Shown here in pieces: positions 15,651-23,428 of a stretch of 46,417 nucleotides of DNA (positions are counted from its first letter, which is position 1; every line of letters starts with the position of its first letter). A program made the position numbers and the translations under genes. The notes below the pieces were generated by a model. The model worked only from the letters and a program-made list of their open reading frames with translations, did no database searches and was not told where the DNA came from. Source of the stretch: Psychrobacter sp. 1044 (GTDB lineage Bacteria > Pseudomonadota > Gammaproteobacteria > Pseudomonadales > Moraxellaceae); contig NZ_CAJHAZ010000019.1 of the NCBI RefSeq assembly GCF_904846525.1, forward strand, positions 1-46,417, read 5' to 3'.

Positions 15651-17234
15651 TTATTTTAGCGACTTACCCAAACGCGGTTGCGGCATCCCACGCTTACCAA
15701 AGTAGCTCAAGACAAGTAACAGCGTAATGATAAAGAGAATCGGATAATTACCGAAGCTCATAAAAGGTGTATTACCAACCCGCGCCTGAACATCACCGCG
15801 CAATACGGTGCGCTCAAACTGCGGTGCACGCTCGACGATACGACCTTTATGATCGATGATCGCGGTCACGCCCGTATTGGTCGCACGCATAAACCAACGC
15901 CCATTCTCTAGCGCGCGCATCTGCACCATTTGCAGATGTTGCAATGGACCTGCCGACGTACCAAACCAAGCATCGTTTGAGATGGTCAATAAGAAGTCCG
16001 TGCCAATCGCGTTTTTACGAGTGGTATCAGGGTAAGCCACTTCATAACAGACTGCTGAGCCCAAATTATGACCACGTACACGCAGCGGTGATTGGTTGTC
16101 ACTACCACGACTATAGCTCATGATTTCTTGACTACCAGCAAGGTTTGGCAAGATATCTAACATGCCTTCGAAGGGAATATATTCACCAAATGGTACCAGG
16201 CGCTGCTTTTTATACATGCCCTCAGCGTCACTACCTAGCGCAACCACGCTATTATAAAATGGTGGATATTTATCTGTTTTTGGGTCAAAGTTTTCTAAAT
16301 CTCTATAAGGAATACCTGTTACCCACGTGGTATCTGTTTCTTTGGCCATTTTAACCATTTCACTGATAAAGCCAATCGCTTCATCTTGAAACATAGGAAT
16401 CGAGGATTCTGGCCATAAGACGATATCGCGATCCCACTCAGTACTTGTCAGAGTTGCATAAATTTTCAGGGTTTCTATTTGATATTCGGTGAGCCATTTT
16501 AAATCTTGTGGAATATTACCTTGGATTAAGGACACGGACAAATCAGGCGTGCCTTTTGGTTTGGTCCATTGCGGATTAATCAACCATAACGCGCTGCTAA
16601 TTACCAACAATGCTATCGACGGAATCATATAGCCGCTACGGCGACGCAATAGCTCAACCAAACTGGCTGCCAATAATACCGCCACAAAAGACACTGCAAA
16701 GACGCCAGCGACTGGTGCTAATGAGGATAACCAATACTGCTCCGTAAAAGCATAACCGACAAACAACCACGGAAACCCAGTGAACAGCCACGTTTTCAGC
16801 CACTCTTGGAGTATCCATAGCGCCGCAAACGACAACGGCTGACGACCGACCATACGGTTGAAAACCAACGCCAAAAAGCCATGGAATAACCCCATGCCTA
16901 GCCCCATCAGCGCAATCATAATCAGCGCAAGCCATGCTGGCGTATCGCCATAAACATGAATAGAGGTGTATAACCAAAATGCACCAACGCACCAAAGTCC
17001 CGTACCGTAAGCCTGACCGATAAGAAAAGCACGCTTGCCACTCATATCAGGCATCAATAAGGCATATAAAATAGCAGGCGACACTAACGCCAGTGGCCAA
17101 ATGCCATAAGGCGCAAGTGCAAATATAAACACCGACCCTGCCAACAACGCAATCAATACCGTCAGCGCTATAGGCAAACCCTTTGGCTTGTCAGGGTTCA
17201 GGCGTTTTTGTAAATCAACAGTAGACAGGCGCAT
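15651..17234 (-). CDS. lnt: Apolipoprotein N-acyltransferase
   Basis: An inner-membrane enzyme that adds the third acyl chain to the N-terminal cysteine of lipoproteins, the last step of lipoprotein maturation before Lol sorting. The 527-residue protein has hydrophobic segments in the first 220 residues, then a periplasmic nitrilase-like domain. The catalytic triad is E276 (LWPESSIP), K343 (YKKQRLVPFGE) and C396 (SAVCYEVAYPD). A final membrane helix (about residues 490-512) closes the protein. It lies downstream of corC, the order seen in many proteobacteria, but here a terminator-like hairpin separates the two. The lipoprotein encoded at 44865 would be one substrate. Confidence 0.96.
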   Translation of the reverse strand: MRLSTVDLQKRLNPDKPKGLPIALTVLIALLAGSVFIFALAPYGIWPLALVSPAILYALLMPDMSGKRAFLIGQAYGTGLWCVGAFWLYTSIHVYGDTPAWLALIMIALMGLGMGLFHGFLALVFNRMVGRQPLSFAALWILQEWLKTWLFTGFPWLFVGYAFTEQYWLSSLAPVAGVFAVSFVAVLLAASLVELLRRRSGYMIPSIALLVISSALWLINPQWTKPKGTPDLSVSLIQGNIPQDLKWLTEYQIETLKIYATLTSTEWDRDIVLWPESSIPMFQDEAIGFISEMVKMAKETDTTWVTGIPYRDLENFDPKTDKYPPFYNSVVALGSDAEGMYKKQRLVPFGEYIPFEGMLDILPNLAGSQEIMSYSRGSDNQSPLRVRGHNLGSAVCYEVAYPDTTRKNAIGTDFLLTISNDAWFGTSAGPLQHLQMVQMRALENGRWFMRATNTGVTAIIDHKGRIVERAPQFERTVLRGDVQARVGNTPFMSFGNYPILFIITLLLVLSYFGKRGMPQPRLGKSLK

Positions 17235-17412
17235 AGCAGTTATCCAAAACCATATTTTTCAAAATTTTAAGCGTCAACATTCAGATGAAAACCAAGCTGA
17301 AGCAGACCGTATTGTGTTTTGTACAGTATCTAAAAGTTAAACCCGCCCATGATACCAGTCTCAACCCATTAATAGGTAACATTGCGTAGCAAATACCCAA
17401 TAGCAAACACAA

Positions 17413-17440
17413 AAAAAACACGACCGCAATCGTGTTTTTT
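17413..17440 (-). terminator. Terminator between corC and lnt
   Basis: AAAAAACACGA (17413-17423) and TCGTGTTTTTT (17430-17440) pair over a 6-nt loop. The symmetrical A and T tracts allow termination in either direction. It stands 39 bp after the corC stop. Confidence 0.8.
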
Positions 17441-17478
17441 TGAGTACATCAAACAATGTTTAGGTCGCTATCGACACA

Positions 17479-18378
17479 TCAATGACTGCCTATCAATATT
17501 TGCTGATCAGGATTGATTTTGGTGAGCTCAAGATTTTGGATAAAACGCCCTTCAACATCAGTAATAGTGATTTTCCAATCATCTATCACCACGCTTTCAC
17601 CTTCCAAATCGCCCACATAACCAAGCGCCTGCATGACTAGACCACCCATGGTATCGACATCCGTATCATCAAAATGACTACCAAGCTCATCATTACAGTC
17701 TTCAATCACGGTAGACGCTTGCACACGCCACGTATTTGGTTTTTCAGGATCAGCGACGATGTTATTGATATCACTGTCTTCATCGAAGTCATCATGCTCA
17801 TCGACGATGTCACCGACAATCTCTTCAAGCAAGTCTTCCATGGTAACGACACCGCCAAAGTTGCCGAATTCATCGACGACAATCGCCATATGTACTTGGG
17901 TACGCTGCAATGAGCGTAACAAGGTATCAGAACGTGCCGTCTCACTAATATATAGCGGCTGACGTACCAGATCTCTCAAACGTTTGCTATCGATTTTATC
18001 TTCTTGATCGCGCACCATATGCACAAGAATAGGAATCAAATCTTTCGCCAATAAAATGCCAATGACGGCATCATCATCTTGACTGTCAAAGACAGGATAA
18101 CGCGAATGGGTGGTCTCAAGGATGATATCCATCACCTCAGCGAGACTGGTGCTTTCGTGCAGCCCAACCACTTGCGGGCGCGGCGTCATGATTTCGCGCA
18201 CTTGTGTCGCAGGCAGATCCAGCACGCCTTCTAACATATCGACGGTATCAGGCTCTAAGAACTGGCGCGAGTCTTGTACCAGACGAATCAATTCGTCACG
18301 GGTTTCGGGGGCGGTCGATAGCCAGCGTTTTAAGCCGCGCATCGACCAACTACTCGGGCTGGGAGTGTCGTCAGACAT
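17479..18378 (-). CDS. corC: CorC/HlyC family CBS-domain protein
   Basis: A 299-residue soluble member of the CorC (YbeX) group: a short N-terminal helix region, DMLEGVLDLPATQVREIMTPRP leading into a pair of CBS domains (about 65-190), and a C-terminal CorC/HlyC domain (about 205-290, with WRVQASTVIEDCND). The DEFGNFGGVVTMEDLLEEIVGDI block, typical of the family, is around residues 168-190. The E. coli homologue is linked to magnesium and cobalt efflux and ribosome-related functions. CBS pairs usually bind adenosine nucleotides. It lacks the membrane-spanning N-terminal domain of larger homologues. It is followed by lnt. Confidence 0.92.
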   Translation of the reverse strand: MSDDTPSPSSWSMRGLKRWLSTAPETRDELIRLVQDSRQFLEPDTVDMLEGVLDLPATQVREIMTPRPQVVGLHESTSLAEVMDIILETTHSRYPVFDSQDDDAVIGILLAKDLIPILVHMVRDQEDKIDSKRLRDLVRQPLYISETARSDTLLRSLQRTQVHMAIVVDEFGNFGGVVTMEDLLEEIVGDIVDEHDDFDEDSDINNIVADPEKPNTWRVQASTVIEDCNDELGSHFDDTDVDTMGGLVMQALGYVGDLEGESVVIDDWKITITDVEGRFIQNLELTKINPDQQILIGSH

Positions 18379-18623
18379 GGTGATGTGATTTAACCTCTTT
18401 AGTTAATAACAGTTAAAATAATACGTAATAACAGACGTAGATGGGGATGAATACAGCAAATAAAACAGATCTTTGATTATTAAATTATAAATAGAGCAGA
18501 TCAAAGTAGCTTCACTTTAGCGCAAGGCTCACCGACATTCAACGATAAATTCACTCAAATTGTATTGTCAGTACGTTATAAACTTTGCTATGGTCAAAGC
18601 CTTCACACACCAAAGCACACCCT

Positions 18624-19985
18624 ATGTCGCTACGTTCTTTTTTCTCTCGCCTGCTCACGCCGCACTCACATAGCCATCGTTCAGATAACGGCTTGGACAC
18701 GCTTGAGTCAAATAATCATGGTTCGGATCGACACAGCTTAAAAAATAACACTGCGAATGGTCGCCAACCGACACCTACATGGCGATATTATCTTGTACAG
18801 TTTTTCATCATTATCACCTTGCTACTGTCAGCCGTTTGGTTATTGCTGGCGATTTGGTATCAGTTTGGAGCAGGCTCTGCCATCACTTGGTTAACCGCAC
18901 TTTTCATTGTTGGTGTACTGACAGCCTTACTGAGCGTTCGCTATTGGTCGAAAATAGCTCAGCGCTTTGATCATAAACAACGCAGCAATAAACAATGGAG
19001 CAACAAAGCAACCATAAATAGTAAGTCAGCAAATAAATGGTTAACCGCTTTATATGGTGCTATTTGGTTGGTAGGCGTTGGCTGGTTTTTTTCTATTGAA
19101 CCTCAGCAAGAGCGCGACTGGATGGCTGAGGTAAGTGAAAGGGTCACCTATGAGCGCGATGCAACCAATCCTGATTTAGTGATCTTAACCAATGTACGCA
19201 ACTTTGATTGGCATACCGACACGGAGGCGACCGAACGCTGGGACACACGTACCATTGATATGTCCAAACTATCTGGCGTCGATGTCACCAACTCTTACTG
19301 GATGGGTCCACTGATTGCCCATACTTTGGTCAGCTTTCGTTTTGAAGATGATAGACCGCTTGCTTTCTCGTTTGAGATTCGTAAAGAAGAAGGCGAATCG
19401 TTTTCGGCATTGGCAGGGTTTTTTAGACGCTATGAGCTGAGCCTGATTGCCGCAGAAGAGCGCGATATTATTTATACCCGAACGAATGCGCGTGGCGAGC
19501 AAGTTTATCTATTTCCCGTTAGCAACTTGCAGCAGCACGAGGTCAAGTCACTATTTGAATCTTATTTAACCGCTGCCGATGAATTGAATGCCAAGCCTGC
19601 TTGGTATAACACATTACTCAGTAATTGCACCAATATCATTTTTTATATGGCGCGTATCGTCAGTGGCGATCGCCTGCCGTGGGATTATCGGATTTGGGTC
19701 TCTGGCTGGCTGCCAAATTATCTATATGATGTCGGTATGCTTGACGCTAATCCAGAAAAGACTGGACAGCCTTGGTCAATGGATACATGGTACGAGCGTA
19801 CCCATATCAACTCAAAGGTTAAAGCATTTAATAATCAAATCAATCTAGAGTCTGGCGTTAATAGCAACGAAAACAGCCGCGAGTTCTCTGAGCAAATTCG
19901 TCAGAACATTCCTATCCCGCCATTGGCTGACACCCAAGAAGATGCTGAGGCAAAAGCCAAATCTGCGGCTCAGGTTTCTTATTAA
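18624..19985 (+). CDS. DUF4105 (Lnb N-terminal-like) membrane protein
   Basis: From the ATG at 18624 the product has 453 residues. A polar, His/Ser-rich N-terminus is followed by three hydrophobic segments (about 46-72, 78-98 and 120-140). A soluble domain then begins around VILTNVRNFDWHTDTEATERWDTR, with LLSNCTNIIFYMARI near residue 345. These features match DUF4105, related to the N-terminal periplasmic domain of Lnb, whose conserved Asn-Cys suggests a papain-like or transferase active site. The function is not established. The C-terminal 60 residues are polar. An in-frame TTG at 18585 would add 13 residues, but the ATG is preferred. It converges on the YcgN-family gene. Confidence 0.8.
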   Translation: MSLRSFFSRLLTPHSHSHRSDNGLDTLESNNHGSDRHSLKNNTANGRQPTPTWRYYLVQFFIIITLLLSAVWLLLAIWYQFGAGSAITWLTALFIVGVLTALLSVRYWSKIAQRFDHKQRSNKQWSNKATINSKSANKWLTALYGAIWLVGVGWFFSIEPQQERDWMAEVSERVTYERDATNPDLVILTNVRNFDWHTDTEATERWDTRTIDMSKLSGVDVTNSYWMGPLIAHTLVSFRFEDDRPLAFSFEIRKEEGESFSALAGFFRRYELSLIAAEERDIIYTRTNARGEQVYLFPVSNLQQHEVKSLFESYLTAADELNAKPAWYNTLLSNCTNIIFYMARIVSGDRLPWDYRIWVSGWLPNYLYDVGMLDANPEKTGQPWSMDTWYERTHINSKVKAFNNQINLESGVNSNENSREFSEQIRQNIPIPPLADTQEDAEAKAKSAAQVSY

Positions 19986-20015
19986 CATCAAGTAGCATTG
20001 TACTTTGACCCTGCA

Positions 20016-20056
20016 ATAATACCAACGTCACTGATGTCAGTAACTCTCAGTATTAT
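20016..20056. repeat. Nested inverted repeat between convergent genes
   Basis: ATAATAC (20016-20022) pairs with GTATTAT (20050-20056). Inside them is ACTGA-tg-TCAGT (20030-20041). The two arms could fold as one long interrupted hairpin between the DUF4105 and YcgN-family genes. It has no T-tract, so termination is uncertain. Confidence 0.4.
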
Positions 20057-20685
20057 CAAGGCTTAACCCAGCTGACCACCCGCTCCTCCATCGCTTCATC
20101 AGACAGACCAGTCTCAGAAACACAGCGCCCTGCCACGCCAACATTGGCAGCACGCATTTGTTGCTGCGTTACCACTGCATCTTGGGTCAATAACAAATGC
20201 CAAATTGGCAAATCTTGTCCTTTATACAAACGCTTATAGGCACAGTGCGAAGGCAACCACATCATCTGCGGCAGATTGTCCATGGTCAGCTGAATACAGT
20301 CTGGCACATGCTCTTGACGCGTGTCATAGTGCTGACAATAACCCGTCGTACAGTCCATTAGCTGGCAAGTCACATCGGTATACTCGACCAACTCTTCATC
20401 CACATCGCCATTCTCATCTTCGTCAATATACTTAATCAAACAGCAGCTGCCACAGCCATCACACAACGCTTCCCATTCGCTATGATTTAATTCTGACAGT
20501 GCAAAGCGCGACCAAAAATTCGGACGCAATGTGTCATTGAGTTCACTGTCATGGTCGCTATTGCTGTTGCTTTCATTACCACTGTCAGGAAATAAGCTCA
20601 CAGCTAATTTTTCCGTGACTTTTAGCGGCAACGTTTCGTCAGAGCTTAGGTGGGCTGCACAGTTGTTTAACAAGTTTAGTGTCAT
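20056..20685 (-). CDS. YcgN family cysteine-cluster protein (UPF0260)
   Basis: The 209-residue protein contains the YcgN/UPF0260 domain from about residue 53, starting RPNFWSRFALSELNHSEWEALCDGCGSCC. Cysteines C75, C78, C81 and C82, and later cysteines in CQLMDCTTGYCQHY and PDCIQL, probably bind a metal or an iron-sulphur cluster. The aromatic WLPSHCAYKRL segment is also typical. E. coli YcgN is about 150 residues; the extra length here is an N-terminal Ser/Asn/Asp-rich extension of about 50 residues. No clear ribosome binding site precedes the ATG at 20685, so a later non-ATG start (for example a TTG close to RPNFW) is possible. The function is unknown. Confidence 0.88.
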   Translation of the reverse strand: MTLNLLNNCAAHLSSDETLPLKVTEKLAVSLFPDSGNESNSNSDHDSELNDTLRPNFWSRFALSELNHSEWEALCDGCGSCCLIKYIDEDENGDVDEELVEYTDVTCQLMDCTTGYCQHYDTRQEHVPDCIQLTMDNLPQMMWLPSHCAYKRLYKGQDLPIWHLLLTQDAVVTQQQMRAANVGVAGRCVSETGLSDEAMEERVVSWVKP

Positions 20686-20844
20686 AAAGGTGCCGTAGCA
20701 TTTTGATAAAGAGCGTTACAGTATTATAGCTGTTTTTGCCTAGGTTGAGCGTTAAGGTAGTAAAAGTAAGAAAAACGATGTCGCAAAAACACAGACAAAT
20801 AACCTTTATAACGTAAAACTCCTCACATAAAAAAGGATAATAAT

Positions 20845-21585
20845 ATGTCAATTAAGACTTTTGAATTAATCAGTACCACCGAAAACGGTGTCCAGCTTAT
20901 CAGCTATGTGGCATTGCCAGAAAATGCATCTGACGACCATCCTGTTGCGGGAATTTTAGTAGCGCCAGAATGGTGGGGTATCGTTGATCACCCAAAATCA
21001 GTGGTCGAGCGCTTGGCAGAAGCAGGTTATGCTGCCGTTGCAATGGACGTGTACGGTGAAGGCAAGCTGACCACCGATGCTGCACAAGCGAATATGTGGA
21101 TGGAGCAAGTATTAGAAGATCAAGATATGCTGATGGCGCGCTGCCGTTTAATCCTTAATGACTTTAGCGACCAGTTAGCCGTTGATGGTGACAATCTAGC
21201 AGCGATTGGCTTTTGCTTCGGCGGTAAGGTCGTCCTCGATATGGCTCGCGAAGGTATGCCCTTAAAAGCGGTCGCCACTTTCCATGGCAACCCAACACCA
21301 AAACAGCCAGCGGATAAAAACTTCACCGCTAACGTATTGGTTGCTCACGGTCGCGATGATTCAATGGTATCTATGGAAGCAATAGAAGGTCTAAAATCAG
21401 AACTGGATGCTGCTGGCGTTGACTATATTATCGATGTTTATGACAACGCTAAACATGGCTTTACCAATCCACATGCCGATGAGCGCGCTGCTAAAAATGA
21501 TGTTGATCTTGGCTACAACGAAGCTGCTGCCAAGCAAAGCTGGGAAAACATGCTTGAATTTATGGAAAATAACTTAGGTAAATAA
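20845..21585 (+). CDS. Dienelactone hydrolase family protein
   Basis: A 246-residue alpha/beta hydrolase of the dienelactone hydrolase family. The catalytic triad is C124 in IGFCFGGKV, D171 in AHGRDDSM, and H204 in NAKHGFTNPHAD. PEWWGIVDHPKSVVERLAEAG near 41-61 supplies the oxyanion-side glutamate and the conserved tryptophans. Members open enol-lactones in chloroaromatic degradation, but many chromosomal copies have other or unknown ester substrates, and no aromatic-degradation genes are nearby. AAGGAT precedes the ATG. A 13-bp unit, AACTTAGGTAAAT, is duplicated in tandem across the stop codon, which sets the exact C-terminus. A strong terminator follows. Confidence 0.92.
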   Translation: MSIKTFELISTTENGVQLISYVALPENASDDHPVAGILVAPEWWGIVDHPKSVVERLAEAGYAAVAMDVYGEGKLTTDAAQANMWMEQVLEDQDMLMARCRLILNDFSDQLAVDGDNLAAIGFCFGGKVVLDMAREGMPLKAVATFHGNPTPKQPADKNFTANVLVAHGRDDSMVSMEAIEGLKSELDAAGVDYIIDVYDNAKHGFTNPHADERAAKNDVDLGYNEAAAKQSWENMLEFMENNLGK

Positions 21586-21680
21586 CTTAGGTAAATAATC
21601 TCTGGATCAGGCATATCAATAGCTGTTTTCAGGTTATTAACACACTATTTATTAACCCCTATCTATTAACGCAATATATA

Positions 21681-21712
21681 GCAGAGTGCGTCCGCCGCAC
21701 TCTGCTTTTTTT
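21681..21712 (+). terminator. Terminator of the dienelactone hydrolase gene
   Basis: GCAGAGTGCG (21681-21690) pairs perfectly with CGCACTCTGC (21696-21705) over a 5-nt loop, followed by seven T. Confidence 0.93.
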
Positions 21713-21872
21713 GATCATACAAAACCCACATTGCTCATTATACACTTACAAAGGCTTACTATTAGTAAGGATTTAAGACGCTAACATGGTTATTGCACAG
21801 TCGTGATTCATAAAATCGGTCACACCCCTTGCTGATAGCTTACTAATCACTCACTAATAATAAGGTAAAACC

Positions 21873-22664
21873 ATGAAAACCATCCAACAACTATTCGACT
21901 TTCATCATAAAACCATCATTATCAGTGGTGCAGCAGGCGCTATTGGTAGCGAGGCGGCACGGTTTTTAAGCTCATTAGGAGGCAACATTGTCCTCGCTGA
22001 TTTAAATGAAGATAAAGTGAAGCAAATTGCCGCTGATATCGAAAAAGAAACAGGCAATGCAACCTTAGGCATGAAAACCGACTTTACTGACGAGACGCAA
22101 ATTGCAGCCTTGGTCGATGCAACTATTGCAAAATTCGGTAAGATTTCTGCAGTAGTTAACAACGTCGGTTGGGGTGCAAATACGCCCTTATGGGAATCTA
22201 CCACCGAAAAAATGGTCAATGCGTATAAGCTCAACACCTTGGGATCTTATCATTTGACTCGTTTATGTATGCCGTATTTAAAACAAGAAGAAAACGCCTC
22301 TGTGGTATTTTCTGGATCCATGGTTGGTAATACACCATCGCCAGAATTTATCGAATACAGCACAGCTAAAGCGGGCTTGCTAAATATGGTAAAAAGTATG
22401 GCGGTCGCATCAGGTCCTGAAGTGCGCTTTAACTCACTAATCATCGGTACAGTAGATAATGGTGCTTCCTCTGAAGAAGCCGGTTATACCCAAGAGATGA
22501 TCGATAATGTGGTCAAAGGTATCGTCCTAAAACGACGTGGCGTGCCAGCAGATATCGCTCAAGCGATGGCGTTTTTGTTAAGTGATGCAGCGTCTTGGAT
22601 TACTGGTGCTGAACTGACAGTCAATGGTGGCGGTGTTTACAAAAGCAAAATGCCAACCTCATAA
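21873..22664 (+). CDS. Short-chain dehydrogenase/reductase (FabG-like SDR)
   Basis: A classical 263-residue SDR. The cofactor loop SGAAGAIG is at residues 18-25, NNVG at 96-99 stands for NNAG, S149 is the catalytic serine, and Y162 and K166 form YSTAK. Aspartate in LADLNED after the second strand suggests NAD rather than NADP. The C-terminal PADIAQAMAFLLSDAASWITGAELTVNGG block is typical of FabG, glucose and hydroxysteroid dehydrogenase branches; the substrate cannot be told. AAGG precedes the ATG. It is a single-gene unit between two terminators. Confidence 0.9.
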   Translation: MKTIQQLFDFHHKTIIISGAAGAIGSEAARFLSSLGGNIVLADLNEDKVKQIAADIEKETGNATLGMKTDFTDETQIAALVDATIAKFGKISAVVNNVGWGANTPLWESTTEKMVNAYKLNTLGSYHLTRLCMPYLKQEENASVVFSGSMVGNTPSPEFIEYSTAKAGLLNMVKSMAVASGPEVRFNSLIIGTVDNGASSEEAGYTQEMIDNVVKGIVLKRRGVPADIAQAMAFLLSDAASWITGAELTVNGGGVYKSKMPTS

Positions 22665-22730
22665 ACTTAGCCATCATTTTAATCATAAATTTATAAACGA
22701 TACATAATAGGGCGTGTTGAGCATTCGACC

Positions 22731-22766
22731 ATACTGGGTAGAGTTTTATCTACTCAGTATTTTTTA
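22731..22766 (+). terminator. Terminator of the SDR gene
   Basis: A 12-bp stem (22731-22742 with 22749-22760, one G-U pair) encloses a 6-nt loop and is followed by a T-run. It stands 67 bp after the stop. Confidence 0.9.
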
Positions 22767-22803
22767 TGCATAAACCTACCTGCTTGGACTTGGAACATAA
22801 ACC

Positions 22804-23273
22804 ATGACAACAACATTAAACGCAAAATTGCTAAAAGGCGCTATGCTTACTGGCGTAATCAATGCCTTCATTAACGGCGGCATACAATACTTCTTCTTAA
22901 AAACATACTCATCAATCGCAATATCTGTTGACTCTATTACCAATAATGAAGACACAGTGCTCGGTACCTCCGTTACCTTATCGATTACGTTAGCCATGAT
23001 TTTAACTATGGTGGCTTATTTTGGTATCAAAGAAAAAAAGTAGCCTTCTTCCCAACTGCTTTTTGGTTGACGATAAAGCATGGATTTTTTACCTTTGGGG
23101 TATTAACCTCTCTTGCTGTACTATGGCAAAAATACGCAGGTACGGTCGAAGTATCTTTGATTTCAGCTTTAATTATTATCGGTGTTATTGCAGGTATCGT
23201 CTCAGGTATGGTGAATTATCTAACCTTGCGTGAATGTACATTATCAGAAAGACATAAATTATATGCTGCATAA
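22804..23273 (+). CDS. Small four-helix membrane protein split by a -1 frameshift
   Basis: Two frames form one protein. Frame one (22804-23043, 79 codons) encodes two hydrophobic helices and ends KEKK-stop. The -1 frame continues without a gap from 23040 as VAFFPTAFWLTIKHGFF and two more helices, ending at 23273. A shift at the A AAA AAG heptamer (23034-23040) gives a 156-residue protein, the length and look of small permease-like proteins I recall from Moraxellaceae. It may be programmed frameshifting, transcript slippage on the seven A, a recent one-base deletion (eight A would restore the frame), or a sequencing error. If the second half were translated alone it would start at the ATG 23082 or an upstream ACG/ATA region, with no ribosome binding site. 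The function is unknown. Confidence 0.65.
23034..23040 (+). promoter_or_regulatory. Candidate -1 slippery heptamer A AAA AAG
   Basis: The zero frame reads GAA AAA AAG TAG, so the heptamer is in exactly the phase used by the E. coli dnaX site, and the stop follows directly. Slipping back one base leads into the frame with the missing C-terminal half. No upstream Shine-Dalgarno-like stimulator is clear. Downstream, CAAC...GTTG could form only a weak stem. Confidence 0.5.
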
Positions 23274-23428
23274 ATATCTTAGTTTATAAAGCATCAAGGT
23301 CAGCTCAATGATAGTGAACGAATAGTCTTGGGCTAACCCGTTTATTTTGATGAGCGCTTTGCTTGTGTTTGCTTTGAAATCGAGTCATCATCAAGCCATC
23401 AAATATTGAGTAACGGTGTGGTAGCGCT

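Noticed and set aside
17413..17440. Possible corC-lnt operon
   Set aside because: The gap of 244 bp contains a strong hairpin with A and T tracts, so a single shared transcript is not supported, although the gene order is conserved.
21571..21598. Tandem duplication of a 13-bp unit at the end of the dienelactone hydrolase gene
   Set aside because: The first copy contains the stop codon, so the second has no coding effect. It looks like simple replication slippage.
22708..22717. TAGGGCGTGT here and at 46341-46350, considered as ends of a mobile element
   Set aside because: A shared 10-mer is expected many times by chance in a window of this size. The flanks differ, and no transposase or target duplication is seen.
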